Shown: positions 9,225-18,647, numbered from the stretch's first letter. The stretch: 64,000 nucleotides of DNA from Holdemania massiliensis AP2 (GCF_000327285.1 NZ_HE998568.1:722786-786785); one strand, 5' to 3'. Program-made: numbers and translations. Notes: a model not told the origin generated them from the letters alone.

Positions 9225-10943
9225 ATGATGACATTGCGGACAAAACTCTGCTGGTCGTTTCTGGCCTGCATTCTGATTGTGTTCTTGCCGATTCTGACCA
9301 TTACCGAAACCCAGCTGCGCCCGGCCAGTGAAAAACAGACTTTGCAGCAGACCCGTCAGCTGGTCAATGCGAAAGCCGCGGAAGTGGGTTCCTGGCTGAA
9401 CCAGCGGATCAGTGAAATCCGGATTATCCATGAATTTCCCGGCACGCAGTCGCTGGATTTTGATCAGCTTCGCCCCTATCTTTCTTCCCTCAACGAAGTT
9501 CTGCGCCAGCAGTACGGCAACCCCGAGGAAGCCTTCGCGGTTGGAGGCTTGGATGGACAGGGCTGGATTAATGACAAACTGACGATTGACGTGCATCAGC
9601 GTCCCTATTTTATTGAAGCCATGGCCACCGACCAGGAGTATGTCATCAGCAAGCCGGTCATCTCCAAGTCCGACGCCAAGCCGATCTTTCTGATCTGTTA
9701 TCCGATCCGCAATGAGAACGATAAAAAAATCGGCTTTATCAACGGATCTGTCAATCTGGATAAATTTACGGATATCCTGTCCTCCGTCAGCATTTACGAT
9801 GGATTTTCATGGATCATGAACCGCGAAGGTCTGGCCTATACCGCGGCGCCTGAGGTTTTCGATGAAATTCAGCTGACTGATGATGATCTTCAGGCGCTTG
9901 CCGGGCAGGCTGAAGTCACCGGTTATTTAAAGTTGGATTCCGACCGTTCCGACACGATCTTCTATGCCTCGGTTCCCTATGCCCCAGGGTGGCTGTACTG
10001 CGTTCAGGTCAGCGATGCGAAACTGTTTTCTTCGTTCGATCAGGTTGTTGGGATGATGATCGGCTTCGCCTTCTTTTTGTTAATCTGCGCCGCGCTTTTA
10101 GCCTGGCGGCTGTCCAATTCTATCACCGCGCCGTTAAAACGCCTTGAACAGAGTGTTCTGGCCGTCGCCAACGGAAATTTGAATACGGTGTTCCATAATT
10201 CGGGATCGGATGAAATTGTCCGGCTGGGCCGTTCCTTCAACGAGATGGTGACCCAGCTCAGACAATTGATCAATCAGGTTATTTCGGTTCAGCAGCAGAA
10301 ACGCAAAGCGGAATTAAGGGCGCTGCAGGCGCAGATCAATCCCCATTTTTTATATAACACATTGGATACGATTCAATGGAAAGCGCTGGAACATGACGCC
10401 GGGGAGGTTTCGGATATGATCTGGCAGCTTTCTCAAATGTTCCGCATCGCGTTAAACGACGGCCGCGAGCTGATTCCCGTTGCCGATGAAATCCGGCATG
10501 TGGAAAGTTATCTGACGCTGCAGAAAATGCGGCTTCCTGATCAGTTTGCCTATACGCTGAACGTTGAGCCGGGATGCAGCGAAATCCTGATTCCCAAGCT
10601 GATCCTGCAGCCTTTGGTGGAAAACTGCTTGGTTCATGGTTTGGATCGGAAACGAAAAGATGGACAGATCGCGATTGAAATCCGCCGTCAGGGTGAATTG
10701 ATCGTGTTGTCGGTTCAGGATAACGGCAAGGGGCTGGATCCGCAGCGTCTGCAGCGTTTGATGCAGGAGTTGGCCAGCCATCAGGAATCGGATCATTATG
10801 GTTTATACAACATCAACGAACGGCTGTACCTGACCTATCGTGATCAGTACCGCTTGACTCTGGAAAGTCCGTTGGGAAAAGGCTTTCGGATCACATTAAC
10901 GTTCCCGGCTGAGGAGGAAAACACATGCTTCGCGTCATTGTAG
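9225..10943 (+). CDS. YesM/LytS-type sensor histidine kinase with Cache domain
   Basis: Membrane kinase of 572 residues. A first helix (about 10-27), an extracellular double-Cache-like region (about 30-270, with the RPYFIEAMATDQEYV block), a second helix (about 275-295), a HAMP linker, then the His_kinase domain with QINPHFLYNTLD (phospho-H374) and an ATPase domain with NGKGLD. Two ATG codons are adjacent (9225, 9228); the second is better spaced from AGAGGG. The gene overlaps the next regulator gene by 19 bases, so the pair is one operon. Its divergent position beside the reductase suggests it senses the substrate or a related carboxylate. Confidence 0.88.
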   Translation: MMTLRTKLCWSFLACILIVFLPILTITETQLRPASEKQTLQQTRQLVNAKAAEVGSWLNQRISEIRIIHEFPGTQSLDFDQLRPYLSSLNEVLRQQYGNPEEAFAVGGLDGQGWINDKLTIDVHQRPYFIEAMATDQEYVISKPVISKSDAKPIFLICYPIRNENDKKIGFINGSVNLDKFTDILSSVSIYDGFSWIMNREGLAYTAAPEVFDEIQLTDDDLQALAGQAEVTGYLKLDSDRSDTIFYASVPYAPGWLYCVQVSDAKLFSSFDQVVGMMIGFAFFLLICAALLAWRLSNSITAPLKRLEQSVLAVANGNLNTVFHNSGSDEIVRLGRSFNEMVTQLRQLINQVISVQQQKRKAELRALQAQINPHFLYNTLDTIQWKALEHDAGEVSDMIWQLSQMFRIALNDGRELIPVADEIRHVESYLTLQKMRLPDQFAYTLNVEPGCSEILIPKLILQPLVENCLVHGLDRKRKDGQIAIEIRRQGELIVLSVQDNGKGLDPQRLQRLMQELASHQESDHYGLYNINERLYLTYRDQYRLTLESPLGKGFRITLTFPAEEENTCFASL

Positions 10944-11671
10944 CCGATGATGAACCGGTCATCCGCAATGGAATTGTTCATCTGATCGAATCCAGCGGTC
11001 TGGATTTAAAAGTAGCCGGGACTGCCGAAGATGGCCGGGAAGCGGTGGAGCTGGTTCAGAAGCTGGATCCGGAAATCATCATTATGGATATCAACATGCC
11101 TCAGCTCAATGGACTGGAAGCGATTGGGGAAATCCGCAAAAGCTCACCGGACTGCCGGATTCTGATCGTATCCGGTTACAGCGATTTTGCTTACGCCCAG
11201 CAGGCGATTGATTTAGGCGTCTGCAAATATTTGTTAAAACCGCTGGATATCCATGGCTTTGTGCCGATTCTCCAACAGGCGATGGACAGCTGGACCCAGC
11301 TTCACCGTAAAGCCAATCCGGCCTCCTTCAATGAAGAAGATGCTTTTCAAGATAAAGGACTGGCTGCCTTTCATTATGTCCGGGATCACTTTACTGAAAA
11401 TACCCTGAATCTCACCGACGCTGCCCAGCGTTTTTATCTCAGTCCGTCCTATCTGTCCCGAATCATCAAAGAAAAAACCAGTCTTTCCTTTACCGATTAC
11501 CTGAACCGGTTAAGAATTGATCTGGCTGAATCGCTGATGCTGGAAAATCCGGGCATGACGATGAATGAAGTGGCGCTGCAGTGCGGCTACAGCTCCCAGC
11601 ACTATTTCAGCCGGGCGTTTAAAAATTACACCGGCATGACGCCGATTGCCTTTAAGAATAAACCCCGCTGA
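10925..11671 (+). CDS. YesN-type response regulator with AraC DNA-binding domain
   Basis: Partner of the preceding kinase. The receiver domain (about 1-125) has the acidic pair near residue 9, phospho-acceptor D55 in IIIMDINMPQ, and K in YLLKPLD. The C-terminal AraC domain (about 145-245) contains two helix-turn-helix units, the second with MNEVALQCGYSSQHYFSRAFK. The start lies inside the kinase end with GAGGAGG in front. Expected to bind the 20-base direct repeat at 9107-9134 and activate the flavin reductase. The target assignment is inferred from position. Confidence 0.88.
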   Translation: MLRVIVADDEPVIRNGIVHLIESSGLDLKVAGTAEDGREAVELVQKLDPEIIIMDINMPQLNGLEAIGEIRKSSPDCRILIVSGYSDFAYAQQAIDLGVCKYLLKPLDIHGFVPILQQAMDSWTQLHRKANPASFNEEDAFQDKGLAAFHYVRDHFTENTLNLTDAAQRFYLSPSYLSRIIKEKTSLSFTDYLNRLRIDLAESLMLENPGMTMNEVALQCGYSSQHYFSRAFKNYTGMTPIAFKNKPR

Positions 11672-11692
11672 CTCATGATCAGCATCTATACC

Positions 11693-11740
11693 AAAAAAGG
11701 AACGATTCGCGCATCGCTGCCTGTCCTCGTTCCTTTTTTT
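11693..11740 (+). terminator. Intrinsic terminator after the regulator gene
   Basis: AAAAAAGGAACGA pairs with TCGTTCCTTTTTTT around a loop of about 20 bases. The T-run follows on the plus strand, and the A-run allows use from the murA side as well. Confidence 0.85.
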
Positions 11741-11807
11741 CGGCTATTTTTTCGATAACTTGATGAAGAGATAAAAAATGCTCAACGGTTTGGCCGTTCC
11801 GCTTATT

Positions 11808-13070
11808 TTATTCTACCGTTTCCCGCCAGATATTCGCGCCTAACGCCCGCAGTTTGCCGTCCAAATCATCATATCCCCGCTCGATATGATAGATTTCATG
11901 AATTTCCGTCACGCCTTCCGCCAACAGTCCGGCAACAACCAGACTGGCTCCGCAGCGCAGATCCGTCGCGGTGACACGGTCGCCGTACAGAGGGGTTATC
12001 CCTTCAATCGTACAGCTGCCCTGCCCGACGCTGATGTCCGCGCCCATCCGCTGCAATTCAATGCAGTGCTTAAACCGTTCCGGATAAATGGTTTCCCGAA
12101 TTGTTGATTTGCCTTCCGCCTGCGTCAAAAGAGCTGACAACGGCTGCTGCAGATCGGTCGCAAAGCCCGGATACGGCAGCGTTTTAATATCGACGCCCTG
12201 CAGCTTACCGCCGCCGCGGATCAGAACGCTGTCGACGTCGACTTCCATATCCACACCCATTTCCTGCAGCTTGGAAAGCAGCGATTCCAAATGCTGCGGA
12301 ATGATATTCGTAATTTTCATTTCCTTCGCAGCGGCCGCGGCCATGATGATAAACGTTCCCGCTTCAATCCGATCCGGAATGATCTCATGGAAACAGCCGG
12401 ATAAATAATCCACGCCGTCAATCGTGATCACATTGGTGCCGGCGCCGCGGATATGCGCGCCCATCTTGTTGAGCAGCGTAGCGACGTCGATAATTTCCGG
12501 CTCCTTGGCGGCGTTTTCAATCGTTGTCCGGCCCTTTGCGTAGACCGCTGCCATCATGATGTTGATCGTCGCACCGACCGAAGAAATATCAAGAAAGATT
12601 TTCGTTCCGATCAACTCTTCTGCTTCGATCGTATAACAGCCTTTTTGATAATCGACCTTCGCTCCCAGCGCTTCAAAACCCTTGAGATGCAGATCAATCG
12701 GCCGCGGCCCCAGATAACAGCCGCCCGACATTTTGATTTTGACATGTTTGTATTTGCCTAACAACGCTCCCATAAAATAATAGGAAGCCCGCAGCTTGGT
12801 GACCGCCGGATGTTCCAGCGGGCGGTTGATCATTTCAGTCGGGTCGATGATCAGATGTCCCCGATCCTTATGCACCACCGCCACGTTCAGTTCCTCTAAC
12901 AAGGTGGATAACGATTCCACGTCCGCAATATCCGGCACACCGCAGATCGTCACCGGGCCGCTGGCCAGAATGGAGGCCGGAATCAAGGCCACCGTCGCGT
13001 TCTTTGCCCCGCTGATTCTGACCTCTCCGTTCAGCTGATGACCGCCTTCAATCTTAAATACTTCTTCCAT
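11808..13070 (-). CDS. murA: UDP-N-acetylglucosamine 1-carboxyvinyltransferase
   Basis: First committed step of peptidoglycan synthesis: transfers enolpyruvate from phosphoenolpyruvate to UDP-GlcNAc in the cytoplasm. The 420-residue protein shows the repeated EPSP-synthase-like fold, the substrate motif SGAKNA near 20-25 and the loop [15 protein letters not shown] with catalytic Cys at about 118, so it is the Cys (fosfomycin-sensitive) type. An in-frame ATG at 13088 overlaps the AAAGGAG ribosome site; the ATG at 13070, eight bases after that site, is the real start. Gram-positives often carry two paralogues (MurAA/MurAB); which one this is cannot be said from one copy. Confidence 0.94.
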   Translation of the reverse strand: MEEVFKIEGGHQLNGEVRISGAKNATVALIPASILASGPVTICGVPDIADVESLSTLLEELNVAVVHKDRGHLIIDPTEMINRPLEHPAVTKLRASYYFMGALLGKYKHVKIKMSGGCYLGPRPIDLHLKGFEALGAKVDYQKGCYTIEAEELIGTKIFLDISSVGATINIMMAAVYAKGRTTIENAAKEPEIIDVATLLNKMGAHIRGAGTNVITIDGVDYLSGCFHEIIPDRIEAGTFIIMAAAAAKEMKITNIIPQHLESLLSKLQEMGVDMEVDVDSVLIRGGGKLQGVDIKTLPYPGFATDLQQPLSALLTQAEGKSTIRETIYPERFKHCIELQRMGADISVGQGSCTIEGITPLYGDRVTATDLRCGASLVVAGLLAEGVTEIHEIYHIERGYDDLDGKLRALGANIWRETVE

Positions 13071-13148
13071 CGGTTGGGCTCCTTTCATTGCACTATCATA
13101 CTATTAAGTTTTGTTTCAAACGTGATTGTTTTTGATTGCTGTCCCAGC

Positions 13149-13592
13149 TTAGCCGTACAGCTGACGGATTTCCTTTTCCCATTGTTCCATCAGCCGCTGC
13201 AGCTTCTTTTCGTTTTTCCGTTTTCCCATCCACGAAAGGCTCAGAATCGCCAGCTTTTTTTCCATATTGGCAGGCCGGAATTCTTCGCTGTACACAACCA
13301 TGCAGCTATGTTCGTCAAGCTGCCGGCACTGGGTATCAATGACCTGCGTTCCGTCAAACATATCGACCCGCAGCTGCACATGCGCCGGTTTATCAAAAAT
13401 CGTCAGCTCGGCTTTGCCGATCCGTTGTTTCTTATCCGAAACGACAATCTTCTTGTCGTATTTCAGGCCCTGACGAATCTGGGCAATCGTCAATTTCTTA
13501 TCGGTTTCAATCTGAATGTCCTGCGCAATCCGCCGGGCCATGAAGTTGAAAAATTGAACGGCGGAACAGGGAAACTGATGTTGTATCTGCAT
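13149..13592 (-). CDS. DUF3284-like protein
   Basis: Soluble protein of 147 residues resembling DUF3284, a small family common in Firmicutes and often found near sugar-uptake genes. It reads as an alpha/beta protein with a basic C-terminal half (WMGKRKNEKKLQRLMEQWEKEI). No catalytic motif is apparent and the family function is unknown. It is transcribed in the same direction as murA, about 80 bases upstream of it, so they may share a transcript. Confidence 0.6.
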   Translation of the reverse strand: MQIQHQFPCSAVQFFNFMARRIAQDIQIETDKKLTIAQIRQGLKYDKKIVVSDKKQRIGKAELTIFDKPAHVQLRVDMFDGTQVIDTQCRQLDEHSCMVVYSEEFRPANMEKKLAILSLSWMGKRKNEKKLQRLMEQWEKEIRQLYG

Positions 13593-13681
13593 AATCTCAT
13601 CCTTATCTTTTTACGTAACTATTATACCGTGATCCGTTCCGCATTGCCACTCTTTCCCGATGCGGGTGCATAGTTTTCGCA

Positions 13682-13716
13682 TTCCTTAGAATTTCCTTAG
13701 ACTTGTGGTTTATGCT
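13682..13716 (+). promoter_or_regulatory. Direct-repeat operator and -10 box of the TraX/two-component operon
   Basis: TTCCTTAGA occurs at 13682-13690 and 13693-13701, an 11-base period that suits tandem binding of an OmpR-family dimer. A TATGCT -10 box follows at 13711-13716; its -35 position falls inside the repeats and is not consensus, suggesting activation. An OmpR-type regulator is encoded as the second gene of this operon, so autoregulation is the simplest reading. Confidence 0.5.
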
Positions 13717-13739
13717 CAGAAACAGAAGGAGGGATTTCT

Positions 13740-14546
13740 ATGAAATCTAAAAAACGGTTCCGCGGATTCAGCGGATTTGATCTGAAATGTTTGGCGATGA
13801 TCCTGATGGTGCTGGATCACATTCATTATTTCTTTGGTTTTACCGGACGGATTCCGCTGCTTTTTTCTCAGCTTGGCCGGCTGTCCGGCTGGCTGTTTCT
13901 GTTCTGTACGGCGGAAGGCTTTGCGCACACCTCCAATCGCCGGCGGTATGTTCTGCGCTGCTACATCATCGCGGCAGCGATGGGATTGATTCAATATGCG
14001 ATCCAGTTTTTCGGCTGGACGCGGGCCGATGGTTTTTTCCCGGCCAACAACATCTTCGCTACCTTTCTGCTCTGCTTCCTTTTGTGGCAGGGGCTGGATG
14101 AATTAAAGAAAAAACGCTGGCTGATCGGAATCGGCTTGTTAGCGCTACCCTGGATTGGCTATTTCCTGTTTGCCAGTCTGCCGCTGACACTGGTGCCCTA
14201 TGCCTATTTCCTGCAGTGCACGCTGTTTCCGCTGCCGTTTCTTAACGAAGGCGGGATCTACTATCTGATCGGCGGTTTTCTGCTTTATGCCCTGCGCCCC
14301 CGCCGCGCCGTTCAGCTGAGCGTCTTTACGCTGACGATAGGCGGACTGTATGCGCTGATGCTGGGGCAGATGAATTTCAGTTTCATTGAAGTCTTGACCC
14401 TAGGTTATGAATGGATGGGACTATTCGCGGTGGGTTTGATGGCCTTGTACAACGGCCGGCGCGGACCGCGCAATCAGCGTTTCTTCTACTGGTTTTATCC
14501 CGCCCATATCTATCTGTTTTATATTCTGTCATGCTTAATGATATAA
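13740..14546 (+). CDS. TraX-family integral membrane protein
   Basis: Multi-pass protein of 268 residues matching the TraX family: N-terminal FDLKCLAMILMVLDHIHYFF, then GRLSGWLFLFCTAEGF, and about eight membrane helices. TraX was named for F-pilin N-acetylation, and chromosomal relatives resemble membrane acyltransferases of unknown substrate. The start follows GAAGGAGGG. The two-component genes begin 31 bases after its stop, so the three are probably cotranscribed. Its role may be to acylate an envelope component under control of that system (inference). Confidence 0.82.
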   Translation: MKSKKRFRGFSGFDLKCLAMILMVLDHIHYFFGFTGRIPLLFSQLGRLSGWLFLFCTAEGFAHTSNRRRYVLRCYIIAAAMGLIQYAIQFFGWTRADGFFPANNIFATFLLCFLLWQGLDELKKKRWLIGIGLLALPWIGYFLFASLPLTLVPYAYFLQCTLFPLPFLNEGGIYYLIGGFLLYALRPRRAVQLSVFTLTIGGLYALMLGQMNFSFIEVLTLGYEWMGLFAVGLMALYNGRRGPRNQRFFYWFYPAHIYLFYILSCLMI

Positions 14547-14577
14547 TAGAGAAAACAACGGCAGGGAGGGAATGGAT

Positions 14578-15255
14578 ATGGCACGGATCATCGCCGTGGA
14601 TGATGACGCGGATCTGCTTCGATTAATTCGCATCGCTTTAGAGAAAGACGGGCATACCGTCATCGGCTATACAGATCCCGCTGAAGTCGATGAAGAAATC
14701 TGGGCGAAAGCGGATTTAGTCCTGCTGGATATCATGCTTCCGCATCAGTCCGGTTTCGAGCTTTGCCGGAACATCCGCTGTCAGCTGGACTGTCCGATCC
14801 TGTTTCTCAGCGCGCGCAGTGAAGATGAAATGATGATTGAGGGGTTGGGCTTAGGCGCGGATGACTACCTGACCAAGCCGTTCAGTCTGAGCGTCCTGCG
14901 CAGCCGGATTCAGGCTCACCTGCGGCGGGAACATCGCCGGCTTTGGGATTATGCCTGCGATTGGCAGCTGGATCCGCATCAGCAGATCTGCTTCCAAGGT
15001 CATCCGCTGAATCTGACACGCAGTGAAAAGGAAATTCTGATGGCCTTACGCCGTCAGCCCGGCCGGATCTGGACCAAAGAACAGCTGTTAGCGCTGATCA
15101 ATGGCTGGGATCGCTGTAGCGAACCGGCTGCGATTACCGAACACATTAAAAATATCCGGTCCAAGTGCCGAAAATGGCACAGCGATCCGATTGAAACCGT
15201 ATGGGGGATAGGTTATCGATGGAAAAACGAAGACGCAGAAAAACCCAAACCTTAG
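14578..15255 (+). CDS. OmpR-family response regulator
   Basis: Receiver domain with the acidic cluster VDDDAD near residues 6-11, phospho-acceptor Asp in LVLLDIMLPHQSG (about 49) and K of TKPFS. It is followed by a winged-helix domain (about 130-220) ending in ETVWGIGYRWK, the usual C-terminal signature. ATGs at 14572 and 14578 are both possible; the second stands seven bases from GGAGGG and gives the standard MARIIAVDDD start. Coupled to the downstream kinase by a 37-base overlap. It resembles regulators of envelope or antimicrobial-peptide stress in size, but no target is proven. Confidence 0.87.
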   Translation: MARIIAVDDDADLLRLIRIALEKDGHTVIGYTDPAEVDEEIWAKADLVLLDIMLPHQSGFELCRNIRCQLDCPILFLSARSEDEMMIEGLGLGADDYLTKPFSLSVLRSRIQAHLRREHRRLWDYACDWQLDPHQQICFQGHPLNLTRSEKEILMALRRQPGRIWTKEQLLALINGWDRCSEPAAITEHIKNIRSKCRKWHSDPIETVWGIGYRWKNEDAEKPKP

Positions 15256-16640
15256 CGCAGTTTTTGCGGCGTTATTTCTTAATCACATCCCTGGGTGTGC
15301 TTGCCTTATTGGCGGGGGCCCTTGGCCTATTTCAGCTGGGGTTAAACGCCGGCTGGTACACTCCGGCCAATCATGCCGAAATTCAGGCGCAGGAGTTGAT
15401 CGGCAAAATTCAGGTGCAGGATTTCTTTGATCCCAATCAGGTTCCCGACGGTCTTGATTATATCCTGTTCAGTCATGAACAGTGGGCGGACAGTTCTCTG
15501 CTGCCCGATGATGCCCTGGCGGATTACAGCTATTATTCCGGCAGCTATACCGGCATGATCGGTGCTTCTGCCTGGCTGCGGACAGATTTAAGAGCGGAAA
15601 CCGTCATTCTTTTATTCCGCTATGCTGTCCGTCCCGCTTCGCCGGCCATCGCCGCTTTGATTCCGGATCTGCAGGGAGTGTTTGTCGGCTTCTCCGCTCT
15701 GATGATCCTGATCTTATTGATAGGCATGACCAATCGCTATGGAAAGAAATTAGTACAGGCACTCAACGCCTTGGAGGAATCCGCAACCCAAATCGCCGCC
15801 GGCAATCTGGATTTTGAGATTCATGATACGGCCCTGAATGAATTCAACCAGGCTCTGGATTCCGTCGAAACGATGCGGACGGCGCTGAAAGACTCGCTTG
15901 TTCAGCAATGGGACATGCAGAATCAACGGGAAATTCAGATTGCCGCGCTGGCCCACGACTTAAAAACACCGCTGGCTGTCATTGCGGGCAATGTGGAACT
16001 GTTAAAAGAAGAAGCACTGCCGGAAACGGCGGCGGAAAGTCTGGAAGTGATCGCCCGGCGCTTAGAGCAGCTGAGTCATTATGTCTATCAGCTCCAGCAG
16101 GCTGCCAGCCGTCAAAATCAGGCTGAACAGCCCAAACTGACCGCGATCGATGAGTTAATCCGGCGCTGTACGGAAGAAGTCGATGGCTTATGCCGCAATA
16201 AGGATTTGACCCTAACTGTATTCTGTCCGCCGTTTTCCGCTTGGGTGCATACGGAAACCCTGCGCCGGGCGCTGATCAATTTGCTGGATAATGCAATCCG
16301 GTATTGTCCTTATGGCAAAACGGTTCAGCTGATGGGACAGATTACGGAAACCCATTGGATTATCAAGGTCAGTGACGAAGGTCCCGGCTTTCACGCGGAA
16401 AGTCTGAAGCATATCGGCGAACCTTTCTATCGTTATGAATCCGCCCGCAGCAGCAACGGACACGCGGGTTTAGGACTGTATACGGTATCGCAGGCGATGC
16501 AGATTGAAGGCGGACGCATGATTCCCGGCAATGTCCCGGACGGCAGCGGAGCTCAGGTAATTCTTGAATTTCCCCGTACTACTCTTGCGGAAGAAACTGA
16601 ACGCGCTGACCCTGGTTCCGGCAGCTTCGCTTCACCTTGA
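15219..16640 (+). CDS. Sensor histidine kinase, partner of the preceding regulator
   Basis: Kinase of 473 residues: basic N-terminus (MEKRRRRKT), membrane helix 1 (about 20-45), an extracellular domain of about 110 residues, helix 2 (VFVGFSALMILILLIGM), a HAMP linker, HisKA with LAHDLKTPLAVIAGNVE, and an ATPase domain with LLDNAIRYCPYG, DEGPGF and HAGLGLYT. The start at 15219 is chosen over an upstream ATG at 15201 because a purine-rich GGGGGATAGG lies before it. The extracellular sensor is not recognised. A terminator follows. Confidence 0.87.
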   Translation: MEKRRRRKTQTLAQFLRRYFLITSLGVLALLAGALGLFQLGLNAGWYTPANHAEIQAQELIGKIQVQDFFDPNQVPDGLDYILFSHEQWADSSLLPDDALADYSYYSGSYTGMIGASAWLRTDLRAETVILLFRYAVRPASPAIAALIPDLQGVFVGFSALMILILLIGMTNRYGKKLVQALNALEESATQIAAGNLDFEIHDTALNEFNQALDSVETMRTALKDSLVQQWDMQNQREIQIAALAHDLKTPLAVIAGNVELLKEEALPETAAESLEVIARRLEQLSHYVYQLQQAASRQNQAEQPKLTAIDELIRRCTEEVDGLCRNKDLTLTVFCPPFSAWVHTETLRRALINLLDNAIRYCPYGKTVQLMGQITETHWIIKVSDEGPGFHAESLKHIGEPFYRYESARSSNGHAGLGLYTVSQAMQIEGGRMIPGNVPDGSGAQVILEFPRTTLAEETERADPGSGSFASP

Positions 16641-16703
16641 CAAAAAAGAATCGGCGGATTCGGGAAGACTTTCATTCCCGGGCTGCCGATTCATTTTTTC
16701 TTG
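16641..16703. terminator. Bidirectional terminator between convergent genes
   Basis: GAATCGGC pairs with GCCGATTC, with an inner TTCGGGAA/TTCCCGGG-like stem. An A-run precedes and a T-run follows, so it serves the kinase gene and the opposing yitT-like gene. Confidence 0.8.
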
Positions 16704-16753
16704 TCCATGCTCAGTTTTTTCGCAGTCAGGTTCTCGGTGTTTCAATTTGCCGA

Positions 16754-17608
16754 TTAAACTTTGAATTCAAAGCTGAAGCCAAAGCCCTTGACCTCATGGG
16801 TATCATTGGCGATCACAAATGCTTCCTTATCTATCGCCGTTACCATTTCCATCAGCGCGGGATACTGGTTCTTCGTGATGACGACAAGCACGATTTTGCG
16901 CTTCTCATAAGTATAGCCGCCCTGGGCTTCAATCAGGGTCGTTCCCCGTTCCAGGCGGGAATGAATCTGTTCAATGATCTGTTCATATTGATCTGAAATG
17001 ATCTGAATCGCTTTGGCCTGCTGCCCGCCGAACATCAGCACCTTGTCAATCGCTACGGAAGACGCCCAAACCGACACAAAGCCTACCAGTACCGCTTCCA
17101 AGCCATAGGTAAACGCACCTAGCAGCACGGTCAGCGCATCGGTGATCAGCACTAGCTTGGCAATTTCAATGTGCGTCAGCTTATGCACGATCAGCGGCGG
17201 AATGTCCATTCCCCCGGTACTCGCCCCCGTTCTTAACGCCATCCCAACGCCCATGCCGCCCAATAAGCCGCCGTAGAGCGAAGCTAAAATCGGATCCAAA
17301 TCCAAAACCGGAACCCGGCCGCTGAAAAAGGTCAAAAATACCGGATAAATCAGTGAGCTCAGGATGGTCTTCATGGCAAATTCCTTCCCCAAAAAGCAAG
17401 CGCCGATGACAAACAGCCCCACTACCAGAATATTCACCATCAGCGTGACCGGCAGCGGAATTAACGGCTGCAGAGCGACGGCAATGCCGGCGACGCCGCC
17501 GGACAGAATATCATACGGCAAAATAAACATGCTGACAGCCAGTGCCAAAACGGCATTGCCGGCTGCGACCCAAACGATATCTTTCCCCTTCTGTTTTAAC
17601 GTTTTCAT
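16754..17608 (-). CDS. YitT-family membrane protein with DUF2179 domain
   Basis: A protein of 284 residues with five to six N-terminal helices (DUF161-type repeats, with LSGGVAGIAVAL and TGASTGGMDIPPL) and a cytoplasmic C-terminal DUF2179 domain of about 80 residues (KAIQIISDQYEQI...RGTTLIEAQGGYT). Members are widespread in Firmicutes with no agreed function; transport is suspected. A GTG at 17611 and an ATG at 17608 follow AGGAGG; the ATG has the better six-base spacing. Apparently monocistronic. Confidence 0.87.
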   Translation of the reverse strand: MKTLKQKGKDIVWVAAGNAVLALAVSMFILPYDILSGGVAGIAVALQPLIPLPVTLMVNILVVGLFVIGACFLGKEFAMKTILSSLIYPVFLTFFSGRVPVLDLDPILASLYGGLLGGMGVGMALRTGASTGGMDIPPLIVHKLTHIEIAKLVLITDALTVLLGAFTYGLEAVLVGFVSVWASSVAIDKVLMFGGQQAKAIQIISDQYEQIIEQIHSRLERGTTLIEAQGGYTYEKRKIVLVVITKNQYPALMEMVTAIDKEAFVIANDTHEVKGFGFSFEFKV

Positions 17609-17661
17609 CACGGTCCTCCTCGTTTTTTATACACCCTCTTATTATAAGCTTTCCCCCGCCG

Positions 17662-17702
17662 GAAAAAAAAGAAAACCCGCAGATTTCTCCGCGAGTTTCT
17701 CT
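17662..17702 (-). terminator. Intrinsic terminator of the aldolase gene
   Basis: On the minus strand AACTCGC pairs with GCGGGTT and is followed by TTCTTTTTTTT, about 20-60 bases past the aldolase stop. Confidence 0.8.
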
Positions 17703-17722
17703 CAATAAGAGTTTTTCAGTGA

Positions 17723-18589
17723 TTACGCTTTGTTTGCGGAACCAAACTGGTTCATCATTTCAATGACTTTCTTCGTGATTGCATCAGCCCCTGGTTTCAG
17801 CAGTTTGCGCGGATCATAGCCCTTGCCGGCCAGATCTTTGCCTTCTTCAATATACTTGCGGGTTGCGGCTGCGAAAACCAGCTGCAGTTCGGTATTGACG
17901 TTGATCTTGGAAACGCCCAGCGAGATTGCCTTGGCTACCTGATCCGCCGGGATACCGCTGCCGCCGTGCAGAACCAACGGTTTGCCATTAGTCGATGCCT
18001 GGATTTCAGCCAGACGGTCAAAGTTCAATCCCTGCCAGTCAGCCGGATATTTGCCGTGAATGTTGCCGATACCCGCAGCCAGGAAATCAACGCCCAGAGC
18101 CGCGATATTAGCACATTCCTGAGGATCTGCCAATTCACCCATGCTGGCAACGCCGTCTTCTTCGCCGCCGATGCCGCCGACTTCACATTCAACGGAAATG
18201 CCTTTGGAGTGAGCCAATTCCAGAATTTCTTTGGACTTCGCTACATTCTCTTCAAAATCATAATGCGAGCCGTCAAACATGACAGAAGTGAATCCCGCTT
18301 CAATGCAGGCCTTTGCGCCTTCAAATGAACCGTGATCCAGATGCAGCGCAACCGGAACGGTAATGCCCATTGAATCATGAATTTCTCTGACCATGGCCAC
18401 GACGTTCTTAAAGCCTGCCATATACTTGCCAGCGCCTTCTGAAACGCCTAACATGACCGGTGATTTGGCTTCTTCAGCTGCGGCCAGAATGGATTTAATC
18501 CATTCCATGTTATTGATGTTGAATGCGCCTACTGCATAATGACCTTCATGAGCTTTTTCGATCATTTCTTTTGCGGAAACTAATGCCAT
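17723..18589 (-). CDS. fba: Class II fructose-1,6-bisphosphate aldolase
   Basis: Zinc-dependent aldolase of glycolysis/gluconeogenesis, cleaving fructose-1,6-bisphosphate to glyceraldehyde-3-phosphate and dihydroxyacetone phosphate. The 288-residue protein has the metal/substrate motif ALHLDHGS, FDGSHYDFEENV, GGIGGEEDG, GNIHGKYP with a zinc-ligand His, LHGGSGIP with another, and KINVNTEL. The length fits the Bacillus-type (FbaA) branch. The start follows AGGAGG by eight bases. It has its own promoter and terminator, as expected for a housekeeping gene. Confidence 0.94.
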   Translation of the reverse strand: MALVSAKEMIEKAHEGHYAVGAFNINNMEWIKSILAAAEEAKSPVMLGVSEGAGKYMAGFKNVVAMVREIHDSMGITVPVALHLDHGSFEGAKACIEAGFTSVMFDGSHYDFEENVAKSKEILELAHSKGISVECEVGGIGGEEDGVASMGELADPQECANIAALGVDFLAAGIGNIHGKYPADWQGLNFDRLAEIQASTNGKPLVLHGGSGIPADQVAKAISLGVSKINVNTELQLVFAAATRKYIEEGKDLAGKGYDPRKLLKPGADAITKKVIEMMNQFGSANKA

Positions 18590-18618
18590 AAATGTATCCT
18601 CCTATTTTCTACGCCCTT

Positions 18619-18647
18619 ATTCTACTCCATTTTTCTAAATTTGAGAA
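18619..18647 (-). promoter_or_regulatory. Promoter of fba
   Basis: On the minus strand TTCTCA (18642-18647) and TAGAAT (18619-18624) are 17 bases apart, 30 bases before the aldolase start. Confidence 0.55.

Noticed and set aside
13038-13673. Plus-strand open frame of 211 codons opposite the DUF3284 gene
   Set aside because: It is the reverse shadow of the DUF3284 gene; it lacks a ribosome site, whereas the minus-strand gene has one.
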